Part shown: positions 1 to 10,670 of the stretch, one piece after another | How the letters are laid out: each line of letters begins with the position of its first letter | Numbering within the stretch: the stretch's first letter is position 1 | DNA from: Isoetes taiwanensis | Lineage: Eukaryota > Streptophyta > Lycopodiopsida > Isoetales > Isoetaceae | Assembly (NCBI GenBank): GCA_021234155.1 | Contig: JAJEKV010000033.1 | Coordinates: 6,936,635-7,000,634 of the forward strand | DNA: 64,000 bases | Direction of reading: 5' to 3' | Notes under the pieces: generated by a model | The model's input: only the letters and a program-made list of their open reading frames with translations | What the model was told of the DNA's origin: nothing | Database searches by the model: none | Program-made: the position numbers and the translations under genes

Positions 1-690
1 AAACGTTGTTGCAGAAACAGGGCACCCAAAGCATGTACAGGGGCATCCGCTATAGCCTGAGCTTAGAGAGTCATTGCCGGAATAGGGAGACCTTCATTGC
101 CTGTATCAGATGCTAAAACTGATTTGGATCATGTGGAAACTACTTGAATCCATATGCTGCATTCTGATGGCCTGAGCTGAATAATGTTTCGAGCTTAAGA
201 GGCTTTAATTCAGAAGCTCTTTTCTTCCCGATAGCATAGCGTAAAGCTAAACCTGGATTTTACCACCAAACAAAAAGAATATTGCCATAGATCTAAGAAA
301 ATGGCATTACAAACTGGCATTACCATAATTCTAGAACACAGAAAAGTCTGTTAGAACTTCAGCAGGGGTCCCAAGCTTCAGCTTGCGTCTCAATCTACCA
401 TAGCAGCTCCTCCTACAATATAAAACGTAAGCAGCATTAATAGTATAGATAATAAAGGAAAGATGCATTGCATCAGAGTAGGATTTGCATTGTGTTTGAA
501 GGCGGACAAAAAAGGGAGCAAAAGGCAGGGGGGCTCCTAACCGAAGAGTCTGAAGTGAGAGTCTAAAGCAGTACTTCATTGCCAAGGTAAGTGACATAGG
601 TTAAGTGAAGACATAACCTAAGGTAAATCCTCCTATAGCTCATAAAACTCCAGTAAAGCAACCCCCTCCAATTCTGAAGAAGGTATCAAG
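1..690. other. No gene recognised
   Basis: Moderately AT-rich sequence with only short open frames on either strand. None shows a domain, a plausible splice pattern or an obvious repeat. Confidence 0.5.
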
Positions 691-698
691 CTTTAATC

Positions 699-1010
699 AT
701 GAATGACAGCATTTACTCTGTCAGGGATCTGCATTTCGATGATGGCATATATTCATATGCTTATAACCTAGCTCAGGATGATATAGCAGCTGGTACTGGG
801 AAAGATTCTTTCAGCACATTTTTCAGCGAAACTACGGCTGGAAAGCATGTTCCTAGAGCTATAATGGTGGTTTTAGAGCCTACAGTAATTGATGAAGTAC
901 GCACAGGAAATTATTGACAATTATTTCATCCGAGCAGCTAATCTCCGCCAAGGAAGATGCGGCCAACAATTTTGCTCGAGGCCACTATACAGGCAATAAT
1001 TATTCATGCA
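699..1010 (+). pseudogene. Alpha-tubulin gene fragment, broken
   Basis: About 70 residues match alpha-tubulin from roughly residue 38 to 105. The clearest words are [14 protein letters not shown] and [12 protein letters not shown], followed by QLFHP. Established knowledge: alpha-tubulin is the GTP-binding subunit of microtubules, about 450 residues long, and this part lies in its N-terminal GTPase domain. Here the frame meets a TGA at 915-917 where tubulin continues with QLFHP. A one-base shift a few codons later is needed to recover AKEDAANNFARGHYTG. Neither the start of tubulin nor anything after about residue 105 is visible. The N-terminal 20 residues of the open frame do not match tubulin. 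It is a dead fragment, either a retrocopy piece or one exon of a decayed gene; there is no poly(A) evidence to decide. Confidence 0.85.
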
Positions 1011-2810
1011 TTTGCCCCTAAAATATTTGTTCAATCGCCCTGTTCTTGCCATTCTCCGCAACACTAGAAATGGAAGGAAAGGGCAGAAAACCTAGAAAAC
1101 CTGGAATCCGAGAAGGACGCTTGCAGCCAAGGCCCAGCATTAGGCTGCATGGTCGAATGGGCGACTTGATGACTCCACCCACCACATCGAATGGGCGACT
1201 TGAGCATCTAGGTAAGTCCGAACTTCTTCGCTTGCCCGCTGGCCTCTGCAAGATCGTCGGAATAGAGTTAGAAGGTAGAGACTTCGGCCATAGCCAGCGC
1301 ACGGTGGAGATTGTTTTTTAATGCACGTGGGGAGTCACGTGGCTGTGGCTCCTCCTCAATAAATGCAAAAATGGAAAAATGCAAAAATGTTCCCCGAAAA
1401 AATTTTTTGACATTTGGCGCGCATGCAATGGAGCATCAAGGAATCTTGAAGAATAGAATCAAAGTGAATGCTTTATATATGTTTTGATTGATATATATAT
1501 GAATGATAGAGTAACCTTCCCAGCTCAAAAAGATCGCGACGGCGATCTTTTTGAGCAAAGCCCGTTTTTTCTCTCTACCCTCCCCAGCTCAAGAGAAACG
1601 CATTGGCGATTCCTCTGAGCAAGGCCAATCGATATCTCTAAGCCAGCTGAAGCCATAAGATGCTTAATCTTCGGCCTTCGATTGTAGTGTAATGCATAGC
1701 TCCGGTACCCAGAATTGTATATGTTATGTTCTGAGTTATGCCTTACGTCCGCAACAGATGACTGGACTACCAGCATCACTATAACTTCAAGAAACTTAGA
1801 GTTGTCATTATCATTAGCTTTTCCTTTTAGTTATTAGGTCACTGGGATCGCCTTCGGGTTTCTTCTTAGCTTGTTTCCTCGCAATTGCAACCACGACGCT
1901 TGTAAGCAATACCGTTGCATGTGATAATAATGCTTTTCCATGCTTTGCATAGAAAATGCGACAGACGTAGCAACTTCAAGCAATACAGATCAAGGAGGGA
2001 TAGAGAAGAGTAGGAAAGTTTTTGTCCTTGAGCGGCAACATGTCGCACAGAAAATTGAATGCATTCTAGATGCTTCTCTGAGATCTTGCATGCATACGCC
2101 TAGGTTCATGTCCATATATGCGGAATGCACGGGAACACTGATGATTGAATCATGTTCAATATCTTGATGGCATTTCCTATGACAGACCATCAAGACATCG
2201 TGCTTCATGCCCTCGCTCTGCTTAGAACTATGCTCAGGTTTCCCGATTACATATTGAGGAATTTACATCACTGTCGTAATCTGACCAACATGTCTTAGGA
2301 TTGGTCAGTAAACACGGGTTGGTGGTGCTTCTGTCCTTACGGGCTAAGGCTGGATTCACATGCACCATCGCCACCTTCACCATCATGTAAAATGCCATGC
2401 CATTTTACGCCCACCATCACGGACCATCACGAATTTACAAAGGGTATAACAGGGCCCCTCTCCCACCATTGTTGCATGTGAACCGGCCCTAATGCAGAGT
2501 GTATCATTTTTGAATATGTAATTATTAATAGTGCTGGCGTGATTTGACAAGCATTCCTTGAGATTGCGGGCAGTATATATAACCTTGCTAGATTTTGATG
2601 TCATGAGAAGGATGGTTCGGATTGTAGTTTTGTTAATATAATATTGGAGTTTGCTTTTGGTGATCAACCTCAGAAGTTGTGCATATTTCTTGTTGTTTTA
2701 TTTTAAGGCCTAGCTCGGAAGGATTGTCACGATCCTTCCAATTTGGGCTTCGTTTTATTATTGTTGTAGAGCCCAAGCTTAAAGGATCGGGGTTACCTTG
2801 ATATAGCTTC
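1011..2810. other. Intergenic, short hairpins only
   Basis: No coding sequence is recognised. The stretch holds two tandem hairpins (1523-1620), a small stem at about 2389-2410 built on GTAAAATG/CATTTTAC, and an 8-bp stem at 2717-2739 built on GGAAGGAT/ATCCTTCC. Overlapping plus and minus frames at 1018-1321 show no family signature. Confidence 0.5.
1523..1620. repeat. Two tandem hairpins, 64-bp period
   Basis: 1523-1537 (GCTCAAAAAGATCGC) is the exact reverse complement of 1542-1556, leaving a 4-base loop. A diverged copy of the same hairpin follows at 1587-1620. Both copies are preceded by CCCAG and followed by CAAGGCC-like sequence, so the unit is a tandem duplication of a hairpin. No run of T follows immediately, and the function is unknown. 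Confidence 0.8.
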
Positions 2811-3110
2811 TTTTTTTGAAGGACGTCAAACTTTATTCAATATCCCAAGAAAGTACATGTATAATAGCAGAGGTAGGAATAAAATCTCAGCAGGCAAAGA
2901 TAATCCACTGAGTGGCGCAACCCATCTATGCAAGAGATAATCACGATATACCCAAAAATTCCTCAAAAATCAAGTGTTTCTTCTCAGGAGCAAGTTGCCA
3001 ACATAGGTACGCCTTTACCAATCTATCTTGTGCCTCATGAAGAACTTGGTCAACATTATCTTGTTATAATTAAACTGCTTTTCTTATACCTTATGACTCT
3101 GCAATCAGGA
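2811..3110 (-). mobile_element. Probable LINE 3' end remnant
   Basis: Read on the minus strand, this has a short A run preceded by CTTC and an AATAAA signal near 2830. The layout matches the 3' end of the LINE at 17794-20540, whose tail also begins with T-run plus GAAG on the top strand. Upstream, a frame reading RLVKAYLCW then FEEFLGIS resembles the extreme C terminus of the L1-like ORF2 seen at 17937-18287. The match is weak and the rest of the element is absent. Confidence 0.35.
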
Positions 3111-3300
3111 TAGTATTCTCATGAAGACATTTTGCTCCATGGTATCCTCCTAAAGCTACGTGAGGTAAGTAGAAAGTATACACTATATGTATGGATTGCA
3201 TTATTTGTATTTGAATTCTAGTAATGGTGCCCAGCGTTGCTAAGCATATGTTTTTTGTGTGTTTATCTTTTAAGAGCTCTTGTATGAACGTCGTGCTCCA

Positions 3301-4330
3301 TTAAAGTGCTATGTCATTGCTGGGCTATTAGACGATTGTTCCTTGATATTTATAGGATTGAACTTAAATTGGTATGTTGTTCTGCGAGGGTATAAGGGCG
3401 TGATTGTCCCGACATTTAAAGGAGTGGACTTAAATTGCTACGACATTGCTGGTCCATAGGGTTGGACTTATATTATTATGCCATTGCTAGGCTATAGGAT
3501 TGAACATAAGTTGCTATATCAATCGCTTCGGGCTATTAAGTGATTGTTGGCCCCGACATGTGTAGGATTGGACTTAAATTGCTATGTCGTTGCTGGAAGG
3601 CAGTTGTTGTCCTGGAATTTATAGGATTGGATTGCTATGTGATTGCTAAGCTATAAGGCAGTTGTTATCCTGAAATTTATAGGGTTGGACTTTAATTGCT
3701 ATGTTGTTGCTAGCTAGAAGGTTGAACTTAAATTGCTACGTCATTGCTGGGCTATTAGGTGGATGTTGCCTTGACATTATAGGATTGGACTTAATTGCTA
3801 TGTCATTGCAGGGTATAAGGCGGTGGTTTTTGTGGCATTTCTTAAATTGCTATGTCATTGCAGGGTATAAGGCGGTGGTTGTCGTGGCATTTAAAGGATT
3901 AAACTTAAATTACTATGGCATTGCTGGTCTGAGGGTTGGGCTTAAATTGTTATACGATTGCTAGGCTATAGGATTGAATATAAATTGCTATGTCACTCAT
4001 GGGCTATTAGGTGATTGTTCTCCTGACATTTATAGGATTGGACTTAAATTGTTATAAGGTTGCTAGGCTATAATGCAGTTGCTATTCTAGAATTTATAGG
4101 ATTGGACGTTTATCCTATGTCGTTGCTGGGCTAGAAGGTTGAACTTGAATCACTATGTCATTGCTGGGCTACTAGGTTGCTGTTGTCCTGAAATTTATAG
4201 GATGGACTTGGACTGCTATGTCATTGCTGGACTATAAGGCCATTGCTAGTCTATAAGGCGATTGTTGTAGTCCTGACATTTATAAGCTTGGACTTGAATT
4301 GCTATGTCATTGTTATGTTGTAGGAGGGTT
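3301..4330. repeat. Degenerate minisatellite with long and short units
   Basis: About 19 units are recognisable by the word TTAAATTGCTATGTCATTGC and a GGATTGGAC or GGTTGAAC end. There are two unit classes. Long units of about 60-66 bp contain a middle block like GATTGTTGTCCTGACATTTA; short units of about 37-38 bp lack that block. The array is preceded at about 3223-3250 by GGTGCCCAGCGTTGCT, a word seen again near 32 kb. Open frames here are only translations of the repeat. Confidence 0.85.
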
Positions 4331-4796
4331 TCATTGTGTATATTTAAATACATCCAATGCATCTTGTGGCATTTAGATAATCGAAGTAATTCAAGTCTAA
4401 ATAGAAATCCAAATTGTGGAGCCAGAGCTCCAGATGGTCAGAATTCAGTGGCTTTGTATTTCTATGGTATTTTTCTGGGAAGCAATGGAAGGTTCTATTT
4501 TTCCTTTTGTTGCTCGCTTGCTATGTCAACAGCGCCTTGTTTTGCACCAAGTACAGGTTATTACTTGCAGTATGTTTTGTAGCTTTGCTTGCTGTTATTG
4601 TAGTGTCGTCATGTAGCCCGGAAGGGTCCTGGGTTTGGATCTCTAGGTCCTGGGTTTGCAAAGGACTGGGGAGCCATTGATGTGAGTGCCAAGTAGAGGC
4701 ATAAGCTTCAAATTCGGTTTTCTGATTAAAGTATGGACTTGGATATCCTTCTCTAGAGCCTTGTTGTAGAAAAGATTAATGGGCACCGTTGTATTG
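4331..4796. other. No gene recognised
   Basis: Three overlapping plus-strand frames of 66-92 codons rich in Cys, Leu and Phe are present at 4304-4680. They show no family match and run out of the neighbouring minisatellite. I see no other structure. Confidence 0.4.
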
Positions 4797-5252
4797 CATT
4801 CTGATGGGAACTCCGTATATCTCAAGCGAGATGTGGTTAATGTGGCCAAAAAATTTGTGGTTAATGTGGTCAGATCACATTAACCACTGGTTAATGTGGC
4901 CATCCGATATCCGCCAGGTGGTTAATGTGGCCAAAAAAGTGATTAATATGGCAAAAAAAAAACCAGGTTTCAAACTCTGCGCGACGGGAACAAACATTTC
5001 AATCGACTGGTTCTTTCTACTCTATGAGCAGTTTGATTCGATCTAAAAATCATGTCAATCGCCTTGTCTGACCTTTTATGCTAGATGGTGAAGAGAGAAA
5101 GAGATTTGAGGCAAAATGGAGCCGAATCGACCAAAGAATGCCAAAAACAGTTGGTTTTTGGGCTTAAACGCGCGTTGTTCTTCATGGTTGATACATGTGG
5201 CTACATTAACCACATCTCGCTTTGAGATATATATATGCGTTCCATTCAGATG
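4797..5252. mobile_element. Non-autonomous TIR element (MITE-like), 456 bp
   Basis: The first 50 bp (4797-4846) and the reverse complement of 5199-5252 align over about 50 bp. Shared words include TATCTCAA, GCGAGATGTGGTTAATGT and GCC. Inside the left half the motif GGTTAATGTGG recurs about four times, once as an inverted pair (GTGGTTAATGTG then CACATTAACCAC, 4855-4886) that forms a hairpin. There is no transposase. The flanks (TATTG and TATGA) give no convincing target duplication, so the exact ends and the superfamily are undecided. Confidence 0.65.
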
Positions 5253-5660
5253 TATGAGGCTCCATATCCGAGAGCTTATATGCATTGTTTGAAAGATATG
5301 AAGGTAAGAAAATCTACTTCAAAAGTAACAATCCAAAGTGCATTACAATTTCTATTTTGGTCCAATTGGGTGGAAGTATCCCTGTTTTTTCTGTGCATGG
5401 TGGATTACCAGCAACATTTATAAATCTGAGCAACGTTATAGAGTACCAGGGTTCAGAGAAAACAATTCAAGTATTGAGAAGGGTTGCAGTCCAGAGATAA
5501 AAAAGGCCCTAGAACAGAGAGAGATAAGAATACCATTGTGTGTACTGGGTATTCATATAAATTGACTTTGTGGCCATTTTAGTAGGCTACGACCCTTGGG
5601 TATAGCAGGCCCTTGGGTATAACAACCGTCTCTTTAGTGGGATGGTTGCCAGGCCTCCAA
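5253..5660. other. No gene recognised
   Basis: Three overlapping plus-strand frames of 60-75 codons occur between 5235 and 5565. None resembles a family known to me, and no splice-linked continuation is apparent. Confidence 0.4.
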
Positions 5661-5871
5661 TTTAGATTTTGCTTAAACCAGCAAACTACTGTGCTTTATT
5701 GCTACTTACCTGTATTTTAAGAAAATACCCTCTAATTTTCCGGATTTAACAAGCATTTTGTAAAATTTTGATCGGAAATTTTTTGGCATCTACATTACAA
5801 ACTGGATCTTAACATTTAGATTTTGCTTAAGCAAAATGCCGTGCTTTATTGCTACTTACTGGTATTTTAAG
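5661..5871. repeat. 154-bp tandem repeat, copy 1 and start of copy 2
   Basis: Copy 1 is 5661-5814 (begins TTTAGATTTTGCTTAAAC, ends ACTGGATCTTAACA). Copy 2 begins at 5815 and is cut at 5871 by the LINE insertion. It resumes at 8478, where copy 3 follows. Copies differ by scattered substitutions. Confidence 0.85.
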
Positions 5872-8477
5872 GAAGGAAGGAAGGAAGGAAAGTTCTTTTA
5901 TCGTCCGCGGAGGTCAATCGGCCTATGGGACCCAAATTACAGTGGGCAAAGCAAGCCCATTGCTACCGGATTAACCCCCTTAGGAGGGAAAAACCGTCGC
6001 AGCAACAAGCCTGCTGGTAGCTGTACAAATATACATATACACATGAATTCTCGGCGCCTCAGGTAGGCGGGGGAGGGGGGGGCAGAGGTGAGTCCGCAGA
6101 TCCTGAAGGTAGGAGCCAAGGGATCGAACTGATGGCATACTAAGTAGTTTCAGGCAGGCGCACTGTGTCGCACTCAAGAGAATGTAGCGAGCCCGACCGA
6201 CTATAGGGCGGGATGACTCTCGAAGGCATGGCTTTCATCCTCAACAACCCCCAAAGAAAAACACCGACAAAGCCCGCCCCGGCGCGGCTCTCCAACCCAC
6301 CAACCCGTCTCAAGCCGAAGATGGTGGCCCCCTATTCGAATGGACGCGATGATCATGTGCTTCTTCATGGGCAACTGAGAACGCAGGTAGAGATGTGGGC
6401 CTCGAACCAGGGTGGGATTTATGTGCTGCTTGTAGTGTGCCATCTTTACCTGTTCCAAAGCATGGTGGTCCCAGAGCTTCCCTAGGAAACAAGAGTCCAA
6501 GTACCCCCCCTATCTATCCCGGGCGGCGTGCGGTGTGCACTGACGCGCACCTATATCGTCTACGTTCAAATAGCGCCACGCCCCGGGCTCTCTTTGTCCT
6601 TTCAACAAGCCCCCGAGTCGATTAAGGGCTCATCACCATAGCATAAGCCAAGTGCGGGGAGCCGAGTGTCGCCTCATGGCGCCACCTTCGAAATAAACAA
6701 TGTGTCTATCGAGGGTCGCGATGCCGCGGGGGCATGAATGCTGTCTCCTGCAACAAGATCTGATATGGAACTAAGGGCTTGACCCCAAGTGCCCGCGTAA
6801 AAAATGCCTTATGGACCTGCTCTAAGTCGTTTCTAAGTCGCTAAAGACACCATTGGGCCCCACACCTCGACCCCCATACTGTAAGAACCGGCTCGCCGGT
6901 TCGAACAAATGTGGACGGTGGCCCCATCATATACGCGCCTCAATGACTATTGTTTTGCATTGCGTATATCGCCTTCCAACTCTGCGGTCACCCAAAGGCT
7001 TAATGGATGCATCCCAATACATTGAGGACGGAAATTCCACCCCCGTGTACTTGTATTTGGATGTGACCTCTACCATCCGCCTCGATAAGGGAGCGCTTGA
7101 GAGGTGCCGGATGACGGAGGAGGATATGAGAACCACCTTATCTTGGCCGTTGACACGCATGTCCGCCGCCCGCGCATCGTGTCCGTGGCATCTAGGTGTG
7201 CCTCGCGATGCCCTCCCGGTGTATGGGCCAAGAGGTCCATATCATCCGCGATAGATGAGCCGCCTGATGACCGGTGCAAGAGCAGTATATCGCTCCCCCA
7301 AGAAGCAGAAGCCAAGCCCAACCGTCAATGTAAAGTCCAAAAAGTGTGGGTGAGAGAGGACAACCTTGCCTAACTCCAATGCTACCGGCAAATGACCGTC
7401 CTTTCCGTTGCATGCGTACTGCGGCTCGTCAGATACCAGAGACATCAAGGCTCCGCAGATCCATAGGGAGCCCCAGATGGTGCAATCTCGCCCACAACTT
7501 TTCCCGCGGTACTGTGTCGAAAGCTTTTGCAAAGTCCACAAAAAGCAGAAGACAGTCCTCCCCGACGGTTCGGCCGCTGCCCCCACTGTGGCCCCCCGAG
7601 TGTGAAGATGTGATCAATGGTCGAATGCTCCGGGTCGGCCCCACCTAGGTAAGTGCCCCCGACTTTCGCTTCTCGCCTATCCGTTACTTTGTTCGAGAAT
7701 GCTCAAGACCACCTTTGGCAAACACCGAGCCGACCATGATGGTTCGGTAATTGGCCGGACGAGCATTGGGTCCCTTGCCTTGTAGATCGGAACAACCCTG
7801 CTTGTGGTCCATGACCGGGGAAAACCTCTTGCAAATACTGCTTAAACAATGCAAAGAAGGACGGGCACCATGGGCTGTCCTGCCCACTTGAGCAACTCCG
7901 CTTGCGTGTCGCCTTCCCATTAGCCGTGTCGCAGCCCCTCTTCGACATCTTCTTCGCGGATCACCGGTGGGCCATATTGGCGGGGCACATCCGGCGTGTT
8001 CCGAGGGGATCATAAAGCCGCTGCGGTGCATCGGGCTCCCATTGCACTACCGCGTGATGTTCCCACCTGTGGTTGCCTCGCAGAGTACCCCTGCGCGCCG
8101 GAAAGTTCTCGGTGGGGCGCCCAAGAGGGGCCTAACATTCCCTGGTGCCTTGCCGTGTACCTTGCCTTTGTTTCCTTGAGGAAGGCGCGGTAATGGCTGG
8201 TGGCCCCGCTTCAAGGTGTCCGATCCACGATGAGGCAGTCGGAGCGTTTGCGTTCCTTACACTCGGCATCAAATCAAATCATTGCAGCGGGAAGGTTGCG
8301 GCCTCGATCTCGGGGGCGTGGGGAGGTCTCCCCAAAGCACCCGTACGCCTGCTCGAGGAGCTCCACCAGCTGGTCGGTTTGCTGCTCTAGCGTGTGGGCC
8401 CGCAGAACTGTCAGGAGGGCTTCTGCGAGCATGTCAACGTAACCCTCCGCCTGCTCATAATCCAAGCGCAACCGAGG
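5872..8477 (-). mobile_element. Decayed LINE (non-LTR retrotransposon), 2.6 kb
   Basis: The minus strand carries fragments of a non-LTR reverse transcriptase in several frames. Near 7536 is FVDFAKAFDTVPREKLW, then VRQGCPLSPTLFGLYID near 7360, then IADDMDLLAHTPGG near 7250 (the second catalytic Asp motif). A thumb-like YTGVEFPSSMYW lies near 7045, and a degenerate VEDESHA...HP C-terminal motif near 6215. Frames are broken at least five times. On the minus strand the 3' end is a (CCTT)n tail (5871-5891), and the 5' end at 8477 lacks an endonuclease. TTAAG flanks the element at 5867-5871 and 8478-8482, which defines a target-site duplication. GC content is clearly higher than in the flanks. The motifs differ from the L1-like LINEs elsewhere in the window; the clade is not assigned. 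Confidence 0.85.
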
Positions 8478-8729
8478 TTAAGAAAATACCCTCTAATTTG
8501 TTGGATTTAACAAGCATTTTGCAAAATTTTAATCGACTATTTTCTGGCATCTACCTTACAAACTGGATTTTAACATTTAGATTTTGCTTAAACTAGCTAA
8601 ATACCGTGCTTTATTGTGACTTACAGGTATTTTAAGAAAATACCCTCTAATTTGCTAGATTTAACAAGCATTTTGCAAAATTTCGATCGGAAATTTTTCG
8701 GCATCTACCTTACAAACTGGATTTTAACA
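8478..8729. repeat. 154-bp tandem repeat, end of copy 2 and copy 3
   Basis: Copy 2 resumes at TTAAGAAAATACCC (8478-8575) and copy 3 is 8576-8729. Joined to the left part at 5815-5871, copy 2 regains the unit length of its neighbours, which proves the LINE insertion point. Confidence 0.85.
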
Positions 8730-8781
8730 ACTATAACCAGAAATTATGGAGAGGAACCCCCCAATCTGGAGCCCTGGGTTA

Positions 8782-8945
8782 TTATGCCAGGAAAAGCATG
8801 GGCAGCACGCCAGGGTTCAACGCCCGGGGCTTTGTCATGCATTCAAAAATTGTTCAAAAACTGTTATGCCCCGAAAAGCATGGGCACCACACCCGGGTTC
8901 AACTCCTCAGGCTTTGTCATGCATCCAAAAATGTTATATCGAGGG
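8782..8945. repeat. 82-bp tandem duplication
   Basis: Unit 1 starts at 8782 and unit 2 at 8864. Both read TTATGCC, then GAAAAGCATGGGCA, GGGTTCAAC, GGCTTTGTCATGCAT and TCAAAAAT, with scattered differences. It sits just downstream of the 154-bp array. Confidence 0.8.
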
Positions 8946-10670
8946 GGCGTTGCTTTAGCAGTATTCTTTATGTCGAGTTATTCTTGGTTAGACGTTATTG
9001 TTGTGCAATTTCATAGTTGACAACCATTGAATTAGATTTCTCCATTGACCTCATAGGGTCAAACATGGCTGTTTGACTCCGTCTTCCTTTCAGGTGGCCT
9101 GTCAGTGGATTTTCCCATTCCCAATTACGCATTCAAGGATGTGGCAGATTTTGAAATTTTTTGAAGCAAGCAGAAATCTAGTAGCACCAGAGCAGTTGAC
9201 CAAAGCGTGCTATGAAAAAGTGAGAACATAAATAAAGAAAACAGGAGCACGAAAATTTTATCGGCAAGAAATTTACGAAAAAAAAAGAAATAAGAAATAG
9301 GAAGGAAATGGTGCACCAATTTTTATTGACATCGAATATAAACGTCATTCAAAGCTCAAATCTTGTGATGGTGGACCTCTCACTTTCCTTCATCAGGCCC
9401 TGCCACAAGCCTTCTACAAGAAATGAGATGAATGGGAAAGAGGAAGAGAGTTTGTCTCTTCAAAATATTTATATTTTTCACAATAAATCTTGGTCCTTGA
9501 TTTGATGATGATCTCCACTCTTGATAGTGCCATATCATTGATCCTTGTCCCTTTTTTGAATTTTTGTTGCAACTACCTTTGTCTTCAAAGCTAAGCCCTT
9601 AAATTTTAACAACCAGATCTAGACCTTTTAATTTTTGGTGCCTTAGACCTTTACAATACTTGGGCTTTGTAATTGACCCCCCATTCACCTTTAGAGTGCA
9701 ATTCTTCTATATTGGTAGGATTTGCCAAAAATCCGGTCAACAATACTGCATGCCTCTACGAGGGATAAACTACGAGATACGTCCCCATCCAATGGTCGAA
9801 AATTCTAAATACACCCCAAATAAATAAACGATAATACATCCACACAAGCCATTATTTATCCCAGTTCAATAATTGATGTCTCAAAAAAATATTTTTTTGC
9901 ACGTATATATTTTGGGTGCACAGGGCGACGGGTGCACAGACCAGTCAGGTTCTTTTCCCGAATCTAATTTTTGTGGTAGATTTCTGGAAACGGTTGATTG
10001 ACAGAAGGAACCCACATGTAAGGATCCTCTTGTGTTTCAGATGTATATCAAGTGTGCTCCTTATTAGAAGCCTGTGTATATTCCTCTGCTTTAAATTCCA
10101 TTTATATTGTGGTGAAATGCAGACAAACACTGCAAACACTGTGATCTGTTTACATCCCGGAAACACTGCTATAACGTCTTCCTTTGTTAGGTCACTATTT
10201 TTGGCAGCCTTTTTTGATCTAAAAGGCAGCGAACTATATTTACGAAAGGCGAGCTTAAGGGGAGCTACAGTTTCGCATATTTTATCTTCTAGTTTGGGTT
10301 ATAGATCGCGCCTTATTTCAAAGACCAAAAAAATCAAATTTAGGGCATAGTTAAAATGCTCAGCTTTTGGATAAACTCACTCTGAATCTGATCAGAGAAG
10401 AAAACATCTGAGCAAGGAAGATTTGAAGCGTAAGATATTAAAACCTTCGTTTGCTTTGAAGGTTGGCTTGAAAAAGACCCAAATTGGTTTGCGAAATTAT
10501 TCACTGCTTGCCACCTTTGAGATATACACAGGAGTCTCTGAAACACAAGATTTGCCTCTGCAAAACGCCCAGACATCGGACATACTGACCCGTACAGCAC
10601 ACTATTCTGAAGCAGGAGGAGCGCCAGATCAATTTAGAGCATAACTAGCATACTTAGGACAAGTCTTTGA
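8946..10670. other. Intergenic, nothing assigned
   Basis: AT-rich. A 144-codon plus-strand frame at 9916-10350 has no recognisable domain and unusual composition. No RNA gene or repeat stands out. The last few hundred bases should contain the promoter and leader of the F-box gene, but I cannot place a convincing TATA box. Confidence 0.4.

Noticed and set aside
6853-8390. Several plus-strand frames of 65-133 codons
   Set aside because: Antisense shadows of the GC-rich LINE on the minus strand.
9916-10350. 144-codon plus-strand open frame
   Set aside because: No domain, odd composition, AT-rich context and no sign of splicing or conservation; length alone is not enough.
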